Positions 8,428 to 17,897 of a DNA stretch of 64,000 bases are shown here, piece by piece. The stretch is taken from positions 111,032 through 175,031 of the forward strand of contig JBCCGR010000003.1 in assembly GCA_039029195.1 (NCBI GenBank), in the 5' to 3' direction. The notes under the pieces were generated by a model, which was not told where the DNA came from, did not search any database, and saw only the letters and a program-made list of their open reading frames with translations. Position numbers and translations under genes: made by a program. This DNA comes from JBCCGR01 sp039029195. Lineage in GTDB: Bacteria; Pseudomonadota; Alphaproteobacteria; Rhizobiales; Rhizobiaceae. Within the stretch, counting starts at the first letter, position 1; each line of letters begins with the position of its first letter.

Positions 8428-8451
8428 GGGGCGGCCCGCCGAGGCCGCCCC
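8428..8451 (+). promoter_or_regulatory. GC-rich intercistronic hairpin after the binding-protein gene
   Basis: A perfect nine-base-pair stem, GGGGCGGCC (8428-8436) with GGCCGCCCC (8443-8451), and a six-base loop, lies 29 bases after the binding-protein stop. There is no T-run, so it is not a complete intrinsic terminator. Such stems between binding-protein and ATPase genes often stabilise the 5' message. Its position also argues against the upstream ATG at 8408 as start of the ATPase gene, since that start would place the hairpin inside the coding region. Confidence 0.55.
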
Positions 8452-8461
8452 AACGCCTCAG

Positions 8462-10003
8462 ATGTCTGCCAACGGCGATCATTTCGCGATCGAACTGCGC
8501 GGGATATCCAAGGCATTCGGGCCGGTTCAGGCCAACAAAGACATTTCCCTTCAGGTTTCCCGCGGCACGATCCACGGCATTATCGGCGAAAACGGAGCCG
8601 GTAAATCCACGCTGATGTCGATCCTCTACGGCTTCTATAAAGCCGACAGCGGCGAAATCTTCATCAATGGGCAACCCACCCAAATTCCCGATAGTCAGGC
8701 GGCAATTGCGGCCGGCATCGGCATGGTGTTCCAGCACTTCAAGCTGGTTGAAAATTTCAGTGTGCTTGAAAACGTCATCATGGGTGCCGAAGAAGGTGCC
8801 TTGCTGCGCCCGTCCATGGCCAAGGCGCGCAAATTGCTGGCGGAGCTCGCTGATGAATATGAACTCAATGTGGACCCCGATGCGCTCATTGAAAATCTGA
8901 GCGTCGGACACCAACAGCGTGTCGAGATCCTCAAAGCGCTTTATCGCCACGCTGACATTCTGATCCTTGATGAACCCACCGGTGTGCTGACACCGGCGGA
9001 GGCCGATCATCTGTTCAGAATTTTGCGCAACCTTCGTGATGAAGGCAAAACGATTATCCTCATCACCCACAAACTGCGCGAAATCATGGATGTCACCGAT
9101 ACCGTGAGCGTGATGCGGCGTGGTGAAATGACGGCAACCGTCAAAACCGCAGACTCTTCACCCGAAGAGCTTGCCGAACTCATGGTCGGTCGCAAGGTGC
9201 TTTTGCGAGTGGAGAAAAAGCCCGCCAACCCGGACGAGACCATACTCGAGGTTGCCAACCTCAACGTCACGGATTCCAAGGGCGTACACCGGCTGAAAGA
9301 CGTGTCGCTTTCGGTGAAAGCGGGGGAAATTCTCGGGATTGCCGGTGTTGCCGGTAACGGGCAGTCGGAACTGCTCGATGTGCTTGGCGGCATCTCCGGT
9401 GGCACGGGCACGGTGCGCATTTCAGGCCAGGATGTTGATCTTGACGGGTCAGAAGCCAATGGCAGGGCGCGGCGCGATGCCGGTATTGCTCACGTCCCGG
9501 AAGACCGGCAACGTCTCGGTCTCATCATGGATTTTCACGCGTGGGAGAACGCCGCTTTCGGCTATCACCATGATGACAACTATCAAAGCGGTATTCTCAT
9601 GAACAATGAGGCCGTGCGCAGTGATACAGCTGGCAAAATGGAACGCTTTGATGTGCGCCCTCCAAATCCGGCACTCACCGCAAAGAATTTCTCGGGCGGC
9701 AACCAGCAAAAGATCGTTCTGGCGCGCGAGATTGAGCGCAATCCGGAATTGTTGCTCGTGGGCCAGCCCACGCGCGGGGTCGACATTGGCGCCATCGAAT
9801 TCATCCATCAGCGCATTGTTCAGTTGCGCGACGAGGGCAAAGCCATCCTGCTGGTTTCGGTGGAGCTTGATGAGATCATGTCCCTGTCGGACCGCATTGC
9901 CGTGATGTTTGACGGTCGCATCATGGGTGAACGCGATCCTGCAAACACCGACGAACGTGAACTTGGCCTGCTTATGGCCGGTGTGGAAAACGGAGCCGCT
10001 TGA
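8462..10003 (+). CDS. Nucleoside ABC transporter, double ATPase subunit
   Basis: About 513 residues with two tandem ABC domains, the arrangement of sugar and nucleoside importers such as RbsA or NupO. Domain 1 has Walker A GENGAGKST (about 42-50), signature LSVGHQQ and Walker B ILILDEPT. Domain 2 has the usual degenerate P-loop (GVAGNGQSE), signature FSGGNQQK and LLLVGQPTRGVD. It energises the two permeases downstream. I prefer the ATG at 8462 because the region before it contains the intercistronic hairpin and a low-complexity peptide; an ATG at 8408 (531 residues) is the alternative, and neither has a clear Shine-Dalgarno. One base separates its TGA from the next ATG. Confidence 0.9.
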   Translation: MSANGDHFAIELRGISKAFGPVQANKDISLQVSRGTIHGIIGENGAGKSTLMSILYGFYKADSGEIFINGQPTQIPDSQAAIAAGIGMVFQHFKLVENFSVLENVIMGAEEGALLRPSMAKARKLLAELADEYELNVDPDALIENLSVGHQQRVEILKALYRHADILILDEPTGVLTPAEADHLFRILRNLRDEGKTIILITHKLREIMDVTDTVSVMRRGEMTATVKTADSSPEELAELMVGRKVLLRVEKKPANPDETILEVANLNVTDSKGVHRLKDVSLSVKAGEILGIAGVAGNGQSELLDVLGGISGGTGTVRISGQDVDLDGSEANGRARRDAGIAHVPEDRQRLGLIMDFHAWENAAFGYHHDDNYQSGILMNNEAVRSDTAGKMERFDVRPPNPALTAKNFSGGNQQKIVLAREIERNPELLLVGQPTRGVDIGAIEFIHQRIVQLRDEGKAILLVSVELDEIMSLSDRIAVMFDGRIMGERDPANTDERELGLLMAGVENGAA

Positions 10004-10004
10004 T

Positions 10005-11096
10005 ATGGAAGCGATGCCCCGCTGGGCCGACATAATTCTGGTTCCTCTCATCAATCTGTTGCTGGCGTTGATCGCGTCCGGCCTCGTGGTTCTCTACATC
10101 GGGGAAAACCCGTTCGAAGCCATGCGCATCATGGTCAATGGCGCTGTCGGGTCTGCCTATGGCTGGGGCTACACGCTCTACTATGCCACCAACTTCATTT
10201 TCACCGGTCTAGCCGTGGCGGTAGCGTTTCATGCGCGCCTGTTCAACATTGGCGGAGAGGGTCAGGCAGCTCTTGGCGGCCTTGGTGTGGCGCTGGTTTG
10301 TCTTGCGCTTCCCTGGCCGCATTGGTCGCTGGCACTGCCTGCGGCGGTGATTGGCGGCTCTTTGTTTGGAGCAGCCTGGGCTGCAGTTCCTGCTTACCTT
10401 CAGGCCAAACGCGGCAGCCACATCGTGATCACAACGATCATGTTCAACTTCATCGCTTCCGCGCTTCTGGTCTACTTGCTCGTCAATGTGCTGAAGATGC
10501 CGGGTCAGATGTCGCCGGAAACCGCCCGCTTTGTGGAAGGTGCACGCCTGCCCTCTGCCCATGACTGGTTTGCCTGGGCCGGTTTTCGCAAGTCGGCTCC
10601 GCTGAACGTGTCATTCTTTGTGGCGCTCATTTGCTGCCTGCTTGTCTATATCCTGATCTGGCGCACCAAACTCGGATATGAAATTCGCGCCTTCGGTCAT
10701 TCTGAGCCCGCTGCCGTCTATGCCGGCATCAACCCTGTGCGCATCACCATGATCACGATGCTGATTTCAGGTGGTCTTGCCGGTCTCATGGGTGTGAATG
10801 CTGTGATGGGTGAAGCGGAACGCCTTGTTGTCGATAGCGTTCAGGGTGCGGGATTTGTGGGCATCGCTGTTGCCCTGATGGGACGATCCCATCCATTTGG
10901 GGTGCTTCTTGCAGCACTTCTCTTCGGCATGCTCTATCAGGGCGGTGGAGAGCTTGAATACGAGATGAAGGCCGTCTCCCGCGAGCTCGTGGTGGTTATT
11001 CAGGCCATGGTGATCCTGTTTACCGGCGCGCTCGACAACATCGTACGCATGCCGATGGAGAGAATGTTCCTGAAATTGCGCAAGGGGCAGGCGTGA
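10005..11096 (+). CDS. Nucleoside ABC transporter permease 1
   Basis: A 363-residue inner-membrane permease of the BPD_transp_2 type used by BMP-linked importers. About eight to ten hydrophobic helices are visible. Family segments include FNIGGEGQAALGGLG near residue 78 and FGHSEPAAVYAGI near residue 225, the cytoplasmic region that contacts the ATPase. The ATG at 10005 immediately follows the ATPase stop; upstream in-frame codons would overlap the ATPase and are not used. Its stop overlaps the start of the second permease. Confidence 0.9.
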   Translation: MEAMPRWADIILVPLINLLLALIASGLVVLYIGENPFEAMRIMVNGAVGSAYGWGYTLYYATNFIFTGLAVAVAFHARLFNIGGEGQAALGGLGVALVCLALPWPHWSLALPAAVIGGSLFGAAWAAVPAYLQAKRGSHIVITTIMFNFIASALLVYLLVNVLKMPGQMSPETARFVEGARLPSAHDWFAWAGFRKSAPLNVSFFVALICCLLVYILIWRTKLGYEIRAFGHSEPAAVYAGINPVRITMITMLISGGLAGLMGVNAVMGEAERLVVDSVQGAGFVGIAVALMGRSHPFGVLLAALLFGMLYQGGGELEYEMKAVSRELVVVIQAMVILFTGALDNIVRMPMERMFLKLRKGQA

Positions 11097-12061
11097 TGGA
11101 TTTTGCAACCGCTCTTCAGATCTTCGATTCCACCCTGCGTCTGGCAACGCCGCTGTTGCTTGCCTGTCTGGCCGGGCTTTATTCTGAGCGTGCTGGAATT
11201 TTTGACATTGGCCTGGAAGGCAAGATGCTGGCAGCCGCGTTTTATTCCGCTGCCATCGCCGCCGTTTCAGGCTCGGTCTGGACGGGCTTCCTGGCCGGCG
11301 TTTGCGCCTCCATGTTCCTGTCGCTCATCCACGGGCTTGCCTCGATTTCATTGCGCGGTAACCAGTTGATATCGGGTGTTGCTATCAATTTTCTGGCCGC
11401 GGGCATCACAGTTGTGGTGGGGCAAAGCTGGTTTGAACTGGGTGGCCGCACGCCGCCGCTCGAAGGTGCAGCGCGATTCCAGCCCATTGATCTGCCATTT
11501 GCCAGCACGATTGAAGTTATCCCGGTCTTCGGCCCTCTTTATTCGCAGGTGCTTTCCGGCAACACGATCCTTGTCTACGTCGCGCTGCTTGCAGTTCCCG
11601 TCACCTGGTACGTGTTGTTTCGAACCCGGTTTGGCCTGAGATTGCGGGCAGTTGGGGAAAATCCTGCCGCCGTGGACACAGCTGGTATTTCGGTGATCCG
11701 GCTGCGCTATTCAGCAGTACTGATTTGCGGCCTTCTGTGCGGCATTGCCGGTGCATATCTCGCCACCGGACTTGCTGCCGGATTTGTGAAGGAAATGTCT
11801 GCCGGTCGCGGCTTTATCGCGCTTGCGGCTCTCATATTCGCCAAGTGGCGCCCCTGGCAGGCACTGTGGGCCTGTCTGTTGTTTGGCTTGCTGGAAGCAA
11901 TTGGCAACCGCTACCAAAACATTGAGATCGGCACGTTCGTTGTGCCAGGTCAGTTTATGCAGGCCCTGCCCTACATTTTGACCGTGATCATCCTTGCCGG
12001 CTTCATCGGCAAAGCCATTCCGCCCCGCGCGGGTGGTCAGCCCTACGTCAAGGAACGGTGA
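11096..12061 (+). CDS. Nucleoside ABC transporter permease 2
   Basis: A 321-residue permease, partner of the preceding one. Characteristic segments are SERAGIFDIGLEGKMLAAA near the N-terminus and RAVGENPAAVDTAGI near residue 190. About eight hydrophobic helices are seen. The ATG at 11096 shares its first base with the upstream TGA and follows an AGGGGCAGG ribosome site; a GTG three bases earlier is possible. It is the last gene of the transporter operon, and the next feature is on the opposite strand. Confidence 0.9.
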   Translation: MDFATALQIFDSTLRLATPLLLACLAGLYSERAGIFDIGLEGKMLAAAFYSAAIAAVSGSVWTGFLAGVCASMFLSLIHGLASISLRGNQLISGVAINFLAAGITVVVGQSWFELGGRTPPLEGAARFQPIDLPFASTIEVIPVFGPLYSQVLSGNTILVYVALLAVPVTWYVLFRTRFGLRLRAVGENPAAVDTAGISVIRLRYSAVLICGLLCGIAGAYLATGLAAGFVKEMSAGRGFIALAALIFAKWRPWQALWACLLFGLLEAIGNRYQNIEIGTFVVPGQFMQALPYILTVIILAGFIGKAIPPRAGGQPYVKER

Positions 12062-12103
12062 GCGCCGAGAGCACTATCGGCTCCTCAAACTGACCTTGCG
12101 ATT

Positions 12104-12202
12104 TTACCAGCCTGCAAAGGCTGTGCCGCTCATGGCGATGATGGTGAGGGCGGCGGCCATGCCAATTGCGGTGAAGCCGGACAGAAGCACAGTTCTTGTC
12201 AT
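12104..12202 (-). CDS. 32-residue single-span membrane peptide
   Basis: A short minus-strand frame with ATG at 12202 and TAA at 12104-12106. A GGAG ribosome site lies eight bases before the start. The product has a short basic N-terminus (MTRTVLL), one hydrophobic stretch to about residue 27 and a small C-terminal tail (AFAGW). It could equally be a signal-peptide-like membrane peptide. It is divergent from the ECF sigma factor gene, so its promoter would lie in the same short gap. No family is recognised. Confidence 0.4.
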   Translation of the reverse strand: MTRTVLLSGFTAIGMAAALTIIAMSGTAFAGW

Positions 12203-12249
12203 GATGTGTTCTCCAAATTGTTAGTTGTCCATACGCTCAACGGGCGATT

Positions 12250-12807
12250 ATGGTTCAAACACGCCGACGGCCTCAGATATTCGGAATGTTTGGAAAAAAG
12301 AGCACACACGATCAGGTGACCGAAGGGCTGAAGGCTGTCTATCCCCGCTTGTGGCGATATTGTCTCACGCTGACCGGAAATGCCGACCGGGCCAACGATC
12401 TGGCGCAGTCCACGGCCATACGTGCCATGGAAAAATCGCACCTCTTCAAAGCTGACACCCATGTGGACCGTTGGCTGTTTCGCATGGCCCAGCGCATCTG
12501 GCTCAACGAAGTGCGGTCCGACGCCGTAAGGCGTGGCGGTGGGCTCGTGCCCATAGAAGACGTGGAACTGCCGGATAAAAAACCGGGACCGGAATCGAAT
12601 TTATTGACGCGTGAAGTGTTAAAGAAGGTGATGGACCTCCCGGAGGCTCAGCGCGCCACCATCATGCTCGTCTATGTGGAAGGTTACAGCTATGCAGAGG
12701 CCGCTGAAATTCTTGAGATTCCAATCGGCACCGTGATGAGCAGGCTGCATGCGGGACGCGCCAAGCTTTCAATGACGATGGGCAAACTGGATCACAAAAC
12801 CGGATGA
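12250..12807 (+). CDS. ECF-type RNA polymerase sigma factor
   Basis: A 185-residue extracytoplasmic-function sigma factor. Region 2 spans about residues 25-95 (YPRLWRYCLTLTGN, then RWLFRMAQRIWLNE), and region 4 about 120-180 with the helix-turn-helix SYAEAAEILEIPIGTVMSRL. There is no region 1 or 3, as expected. The start is uncertain: ATG 12250 or ATG 12286 (MFGKKST), neither with a good ribosome site. Its TGA overlaps the ATG of the anti-sigma gene, so the two should be made together. It directs polymerase to a stress regulon that cannot be named from this sequence. Confidence 0.9.
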   Translation: MVQTRRRPQIFGMFGKKSTHDQVTEGLKAVYPRLWRYCLTLTGNADRANDLAQSTAIRAMEKSHLFKADTHVDRWLFRMAQRIWLNEVRSDAVRRGGGLVPIEDVELPDKKPGPESNLLTREVLKKVMDLPEAQRATIMLVYVEGYSYAEAAEILEIPIGTVMSRLHAGRAKLSMTMGKLDHKTG

Positions 12808-13562
12808 GCAACGCACAGAAATTCAGTGATGAGCAGCTCGTCGCCTATCTGGATGGCGAGAGCGACCATGCGCCAATTGAAGAAATCAACGAAGCGCTCA
12901 AGACCGATGCTGCGCTTCATGCCCGTCTGGACCAGATCACGTTTGATCAGGACGCCCTAACCGCCTCGCTCAAGTCTCTATTGGAACAGGCCCCGGCTGC
13001 GCCCGAAATTCCGGCTGAACTGATACAGCCGCAACGACGGTCTTTTGTGCCCGCACTGGCCTATGCAGCGGCCGCAGCGCTGTTGTTTTTGTTTGTCGGC
13101 TTTGGTGGCGGTTACTATCTGGCACCGCGGGAAAAGGAGCCTGGCTGGCGTGCGATCGTTGCAAGCTATCAGTCGCTCTATGTGAACAGCACCCTGTCGC
13201 ACATCAATCAGGACGACGCCGCATTGGATGCCGAACTCGTTCGGGTGTCTCAAGCCATTGGGCGCAAGTTTGAACTTTCAGAAACCGCTGGCGTTGAAAC
13301 GCTGGATTACAAACGCGCGCAGCTTTTGGGTTTTCGGGGCAAGCCATTGGTGCAGCTCGCCTATCTTTCCAAGATAGGTGAACCCGTGGCGCTTTGTATC
13401 ATCAAGAGCGCCAAGACTGGCACCACCAACGTAACAGAAACCAATCTGTGGGGCATGAGCGCGGCGCACTGGCGCAAGGACGGCTATGCCTATCTGTTGA
13501 TTGGCGGCACCGACCAACAGATGATCCGGTCTGCCGCCCAAAAATTCTCCGAAACACTCTGA
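12804..13562 (+). CDS. Membrane anti-sigma factor
   Basis: A 252-residue protein translationally coupled to the ECF sigma gene (ATGA overlap). The N-terminal 70 residues (SDEQLVAYLDGE and following helices) resemble the sigma-binding domain of anti-sigma factors, without the HxxxCxxC zinc motif. One transmembrane helix lies at about residues 78-100, followed by a periplasmic domain of about 150 residues. By family logic it holds the sigma factor at the membrane until a signal releases it. The inducing signal is unknown. Confidence 0.85.
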   Translation: MSNAQKFSDEQLVAYLDGESDHAPIEEINEALKTDAALHARLDQITFDQDALTASLKSLLEQAPAAPEIPAELIQPQRRSFVPALAYAAAAALLFLFVGFGGGYYLAPREKEPGWRAIVASYQSLYVNSTLSHINQDDAALDAELVRVSQAIGRKFELSETAGVETLDYKRAQLLGFRGKPLVQLAYLSKIGEPVALCIIKSAKTGTTNVTETNLWGMSAAHWRKDGYAYLLIGGTDQQMIRSAAQKFSETL

Positions 13563-13838
13563 GTGACGGTCCAACGCTTCTGTTGAAAATGGCCCGCCAA
13601 CGGCGCCCTAAATGGCTGAAAAAGTTGGTTTTCAGCGCACAAAAGCCTATATCAGAGGTAGATTTGGCCGCAGTTTGATTCGATGTGATCGCAGTGAATT
13701 TGCGAGCCTTGCCGGGGCAATTTCAGTTTATATTCCGTAGTTACTGAAAACCACTCCAGGCCATTGATTTCATGTGGTTTTTTGCCAAAGAGTCAACTGC
13801 TCTTAACGCAAAATCTACCCAGGACGGGTTTGCACGCA

Positions 13839-16301
13839 ATGAGTGACACCACCAGCAACGACGCTGAACTTGAAAACACCGTTTCCGAAAATGGCGGTGC
13901 TGAGGGTTATGGCGCGGATTCCATCAAGGTTCTCAAGGGTCTTGATGCGGTGCGCAAGCGCCCGGGCATGTATATTGGCGATACGGACGATGGCTCAGGC
14001 CTGCACCACATGGTCTACGAAGTGGTGGACAATGGTATCGACGAGGTGCTGGCCGGACATGCTGACCGGGTAGCCGTTACGCTCAACCCCGATGGCTCTG
14101 TCACCGTGACCGACAATGGACGCGGCATTCCAACGGACATTCACGCTGAAGAAGGCATCTCCGCCGCCGAGGTCATCATGACCCAGCTTCATGCGGGCGG
14201 AAAATTCGACCAGAATTCCTACAAGGTCTCCGGCGGTTTGCATGGCGTGGGCGTGTCGGTGGTGAATGCGCTTTCCGTTTCGCTGAACCTGAAAATCGCT
14301 CGCGACGGCAAATGGCACGAGATTTCCTTCACCCATGGCGTCTCGGACGGTCCTCTGGAAGTGACGGGTGACGCTGGCGATTATACGGGCACTGAAGTGA
14401 CGTTCCTCCCCTCGCCGGACACGTTTTCAAAGACCGAATTCGACTATGGCACGCTGGAGCATCGCCTGCGCGAACTTGCCTTCCTCAATTCCGGCGCGCG
14501 GATCATTCTTTCCGATGCGCGTCATGCGGAGGACAAGACCCTCGAACTTTTCTACGATGGCGGCTTGCGGGAGTTTGTGCGCTATCTTGATCGCACCAAG
14601 CAGCCTCTGATCGAGGATCCAATATACCTCAAGTCTGAGCGGGACGGCATAACGGTCGAGTTGGCGCTATGGTGGAACGATTCCTACCATGAGAACGTTC
14701 TTTGCTTCACCAACAACATCCCACAGCGGGATGGCGGCACGCATCTTGCCGGTTTTCGCGGGGCGCTGACCCGTCAGGTTACGGGCTACGCAGAGTCCTC
14801 CGGCCTTATGAAGAAGGAAAAGGTCTCTCTCACGGGCGATGACTGCCGCGAGGGCCTCACCTGTGTGCTTTCGGTCAAGGTTCCCGACCCAAAGTTTTCC
14901 TCTCAAACCAAAGACAAGCTGGTCTCGTCGGAGGTGCGCCCTGTTGTGGAAAGCCTCGTCAACGAGGCGCTCAAGGAATGGCTGGAAGAGCACCCCACCG
15001 AAGGCAAGACGCTTGTTTCCAAAGTGGTGGAGGCCGCAGCGGCACGCGAGGCAGCTCGAAAGGCGCGGGAACTCACTCGCCGCAAGGGCGCGCTCGACAT
15101 TGCCTCCCTGCCGGGCAAGCTCGCCGATTGTCAGGAGCGTGATCCCGCCAAATCGGAAATCTTCATCGTGGAGGGAGACTCAGCCGGTGGCTCGGCCAAA
15201 CAGGGCCGTTCGCGGCAAAATCAGGCCATTCTTCCCCTGCGCGGCAAAGTTTTGAACGTGGAGCGTGCCCGCTTCGACAAGATGTTGTCATCCGAGCAGA
15301 TCGGTACGCTGATCACTGCGCTTGGTACGGGCATCGGCAAGGACGAGTTCGACATCGGAAAGGCGCGTTACCACAAGATCATCATCATGACGGATGCGGA
15401 TGTGGACGGCGCGCACATTCGCACCCTATTGCTGACCTTTTTCTTCCGCCAGATGCCACAGCTCATTGAGGCCGGGTATCTCTATATTGCCCAGCCGCCG
15501 CTCTACAAAGTGACGCGCGGGAAATCCTCGCAATATCTCAAGGACGAGGCCGCGATGGAGGATTACCTTGTCGATGGCGGGCTCGATGAGGCAGCTCTGG
15601 TGCTTGCCGATGGCGAAGTGCGTTCCGGCGCTGACCTGCGCAGTTGCGTTGAGGTGGCACTCACCGTGCGCGGGCTGATTGACGGGCTGCATTCGCGCTA
15701 TGACCCGCAAATCGTTGAACAGGCGGCAATTGCCGGTTCGCTCAATGCTGAGCTCTTGTCAGACGCGGACCGTGCCGCTGAAGCCGCGCAATATGTGGCC
15801 AAACGCCTGGATGCCATTGCCGAGGAGACGGAAAAAGGCTGGGAAGGCTCGGTTCGCGACGATGGCGCGCTCGTGTTCAAACGCACCGTGCGCGGTGTGG
15901 AAGACGTGCATGTGCTTGATGCCGCACTTATCGGTTCGGCGGACGCTAGACGTCTGGACCAGTTTGCGGGAGAACTACAAGAAGTCTACACCCACGCCGC
16001 TGTGCTGAACCGCAAGTCGGCGGAAACCACCGTCCACGGCCCGCGCGATCTGCTCGAAGCCGTGTTCACCGCCGGGCAAAAAGGCGTTTCCATCCAACGC
16101 TACAAAGGTCTGGGCGAAATGAACGCCGATCAGCTTTGGGAGACCACGCTCGACCCAGACGCCCGATCCCTGTTGCAGGTGACAATTCACGATGCGGCGG
16201 ATGCAGACGACCTCTTTGTGCGCCTGATGGGCGATCAGGTGGAACCCCGCCGCGAGTTCATTCAGGACAATGCGCTCAGCGTGGCAAATCTGGATTTTTG
16301 A
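13839..16301 (+). CDS. gyrB: DNA gyrase subunit B
   Basis: An 820-residue type II topoisomerase subunit. It carries a GHKL ATPase domain (VRKRPGMYIGDT, EVVDNGIDEVLAG, VTDNGRGIP, GGLHGVGVSVVNAL), a transducer domain, a TOPRIM domain (EGDSAGGSAKQGR and TDADVDGAHIRTLL), and the C-terminal QRYKGLGEMN segment that contacts GyrA. GyrB rather than ParE is favoured by the sequence around IPQRDGGTH and the proteobacterial GyrB-type insert. The ATG at 13839 follows AGGACGG; an upstream ATG at 13764 adds a non-conserved leader. It lies about 32 kb from recF, not next to it. Confidence 0.95.
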   Translation: MSDTTSNDAELENTVSENGGAEGYGADSIKVLKGLDAVRKRPGMYIGDTDDGSGLHHMVYEVVDNGIDEVLAGHADRVAVTLNPDGSVTVTDNGRGIPTDIHAEEGISAAEVIMTQLHAGGKFDQNSYKVSGGLHGVGVSVVNALSVSLNLKIARDGKWHEISFTHGVSDGPLEVTGDAGDYTGTEVTFLPSPDTFSKTEFDYGTLEHRLRELAFLNSGARIILSDARHAEDKTLELFYDGGLREFVRYLDRTKQPLIEDPIYLKSERDGITVELALWWNDSYHENVLCFTNNIPQRDGGTHLAGFRGALTRQVTGYAESSGLMKKEKVSLTGDDCREGLTCVLSVKVPDPKFSSQTKDKLVSSEVRPVVESLVNEALKEWLEEHPTEGKTLVSKVVEAAAAREAARKARELTRRKGALDIASLPGKLADCQERDPAKSEIFIVEGDSAGGSAKQGRSRQNQAILPLRGKVLNVERARFDKMLSSEQIGTLITALGTGIGKDEFDIGKARYHKIIIMTDADVDGAHIRTLLLTFFFRQMPQLIEAGYLYIAQPPLYKVTRGKSSQYLKDEAAMEDYLVDGGLDEAALVLADGEVRSGADLRSCVEVALTVRGLIDGLHSRYDPQIVEQAAIAGSLNAELLSDADRAAEAAQYVAKRLDAIAEETEKGWEGSVRDDGALVFKRTVRGVEDVHVLDAALIGSADARRLDQFAGELQEVYTHAAVLNRKSAETTVHGPRDLLEAVFTAGQKGVSIQRYKGLGEMNADQLWETTLDPDARSLLQVTIHDAADADDLFVRLMGDQVEPRREFIQDNALSVANLDF

Positions 16302-16430
16302 GGGGCAAAAGCCGGGTCCTCGTTCAACCAAGCCCAGAACACGCCGTGCATCGGAAAGTTGCCTCAATAGAGGCACTTTCAAGTCCCGTGACCATGCGTC
16401 GGCAACATTGCGTAAATGGTTCCGACCAAG

Positions 16431-17096
16431 TCATCCCACGCGCGTTCGCTTTGCCCGGAATTTGTGACGGAAGACAAACCAGCCGGTCCACAGAACAGCG
16501 TTAACACCAAGTGCAGCGTAGATTGCCGGCATTGGACTTTCTGGTGAACTGACCGAACCTGCATACGCTCCGATCAGAACATAAGGCATTGTACTTATTG
16601 AAAAAAAGACGGCATAGCGTAGAAGTGACATGCCCGTCGCACCCGCCATGCATGCTGTCACTTCCGGTACAATAGGTGCTGCACGAGACAGCATGATCAT
16701 CACTGGGCCGTTGCTATTGAATGCCTCCGCCATCTCCCTTCGATCAGAAGGATTGCGCAGAACGAACGAGATCGCGCGATCTCCCCATATTCGGCTTATG
16801 GCAAAGCCGGTGAATGCAGCGAGCGACATGCCAAGGAACGCCGCCGCCGCCCCCATCGGAAATCCAAGGAAGAAACCGGAGAGAATTGTAATCGTCAGTG
16901 TTGGCACGGCAACAAACAAATCAAGGAATAGAAGAAGAACTGCCGCCACGGCGACCCACGCAGGATCAATTTCAAGTGCGCGCTCCAGCCATCCGCGAAC
17001 ATTGTCGACGGTCAAAATCCCGAAGAGACGGCCCGCAATGAAAGTGATGGCAAAGATGCCGCCGAGGATGAGCATCACTTTGATGAGAGGTCTCAT
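16431..17096 (-). CDS. TVP38/TMEM64 (DedA-like) membrane protein
   Basis: A 221-residue multi-pass protein of the SNARE-associated/VTT family. The central domain (about residues 55-170) has the family look: VAVPTLTITILSGFFLGF, then GFAISRIWGDR and a RAAPIVPEVTACMAGATGM segment. Bacterial members are thought to move or scramble lipids or to help maintain membrane potential. The gene begins four bases after the SDR gene on the same strand, so the two are probably one transcript. Confidence 0.85.
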   Translation of the reverse strand: MRPLIKVMLILGGIFAITFIAGRLFGILTVDNVRGWLERALEIDPAWVAVAAVLLLFLDLFVAVPTLTITILSGFFLGFPMGAAAAFLGMSLAAFTGFAISRIWGDRAISFVLRNPSDRREMAEAFNSNGPVMIMLSRAAPIVPEVTACMAGATGMSLLRYAVFFSISTMPYVLIGAYAGSVSSPESPMPAIYAALGVNAVLWTGWFVFRHKFRAKRTRVG

Positions 17097-17100
17097 TGGA

Positions 17101-17832
17101 TCAGCCCCTCTTCATGATTTTTTGAGCCAGGTTTGGCGACAATCGATTGATCGACCGAAGCAACCTGACTTTACCCACATCAATCGTTGGACCTGATTTG
17201 CCGAGCCCTTCGACAATCTCATCAACCACCCGTTGTACGGGCAGCTTGCTCGTTCCTCGACCTTTGGTCATCGCGGTGTCAACGAGCGGAAGAAAAGCCT
17301 GCTTTACCTGAATGTTGGTTTCTTCTAGTTGATAGCCGAGCGACTGGGAAAAGATGTTCATCGCGCCTTTGGTGGCGCAGTAGACCGCCGAGGTCGTTTT
17401 GGGTGCAAGCGCAAGACCTGAATTGATGTTCAGGACCGTCGAGGGAGTGGACTTCAAGAGCGCTGGCAACAAGAGATAGGTGAGCGTGCAAACCGATGTG
17501 AAGTTGATGTCAATCTCTCGCCTGATTGACTCATATCGGAAATCGTCATCAAGAAATGTCTGCACGTGTTGAACCGCAGCATTGTTGATCAACAGGTCGA
17601 TCTTCCTGTCGGGTTTCACAAGCTGGTCGGCCGCCTGTTCCACTTGCGCCAGATCCGCGAAATCTGCTTCATGGACGGCGATATGATCATATTCGCCCCT
17701 TAGAGCTTCAAGCGCAGACGACGGACGGCAAATGACAGAGATTTCATTTTCCACATACAGTTTTTGGACCAGACCCAGTCCGATTCCAGACGCCCCTCCA
17801 GTGATGACAATATGTTTTCCGGCCAGTTTCAT
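17101..17832 (-). CDS. Short-chain dehydrogenase/reductase
   Basis: About 243 residues of classical SDR type. The Rossmann motif TGGASGIG is near residues 9-16, NNAA near 80, the catalytic serine in LNINSG and Tyr-Lys in YCATKGAMN. It is nearest to DltE-like oxidoreductases; the substrate is unknown. I choose the ATG at 17832 (MKLAGKHIVITGG), which places the nucleotide motif at the usual distance; an upstream start at 17868 adds twelve unconserved residues. It is divergent from a Crp/Fnr-type regulator with a matching operator-like site between them, and is followed by the TVP38-like gene. Confidence 0.88.
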   Translation of the reverse strand: MKLAGKHIVITGGASGIGLGLVQKLYVENEISVICRPSSALEALRGEYDHIAVHEADFADLAQVEQAADQLVKPDRKIDLLINNAAVQHVQTFLDDDFRYESIRREIDINFTSVCTLTYLLLPALLKSTPSTVLNINSGLALAPKTTSAVYCATKGAMNIFSQSLGYQLEETNIQVKQAFLPLVDTAMTKGRGTSKLPVQRVVDEIVEGLGKSGPTIDVGKVRLLRSINRLSPNLAQKIMKRG

Positions 17833-17897
17833 GATAGCTCTTCGCCAAGTCGGGTTTTTGATGGCCAACTCGATAGTCGAAGATGTTCGGTCGGGAA

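Noticed and set aside
8396..9070. 224-codon minus-strand frame opposite the ABC ATPase gene
   Set aside because: Antisense to Walker motifs of a certain gene; no ribosome site and no family match.
12062..12103. GCCGA...TCGGC stem after the second permease gene as a terminator
   Set aside because: Only five base pairs and no T-run.
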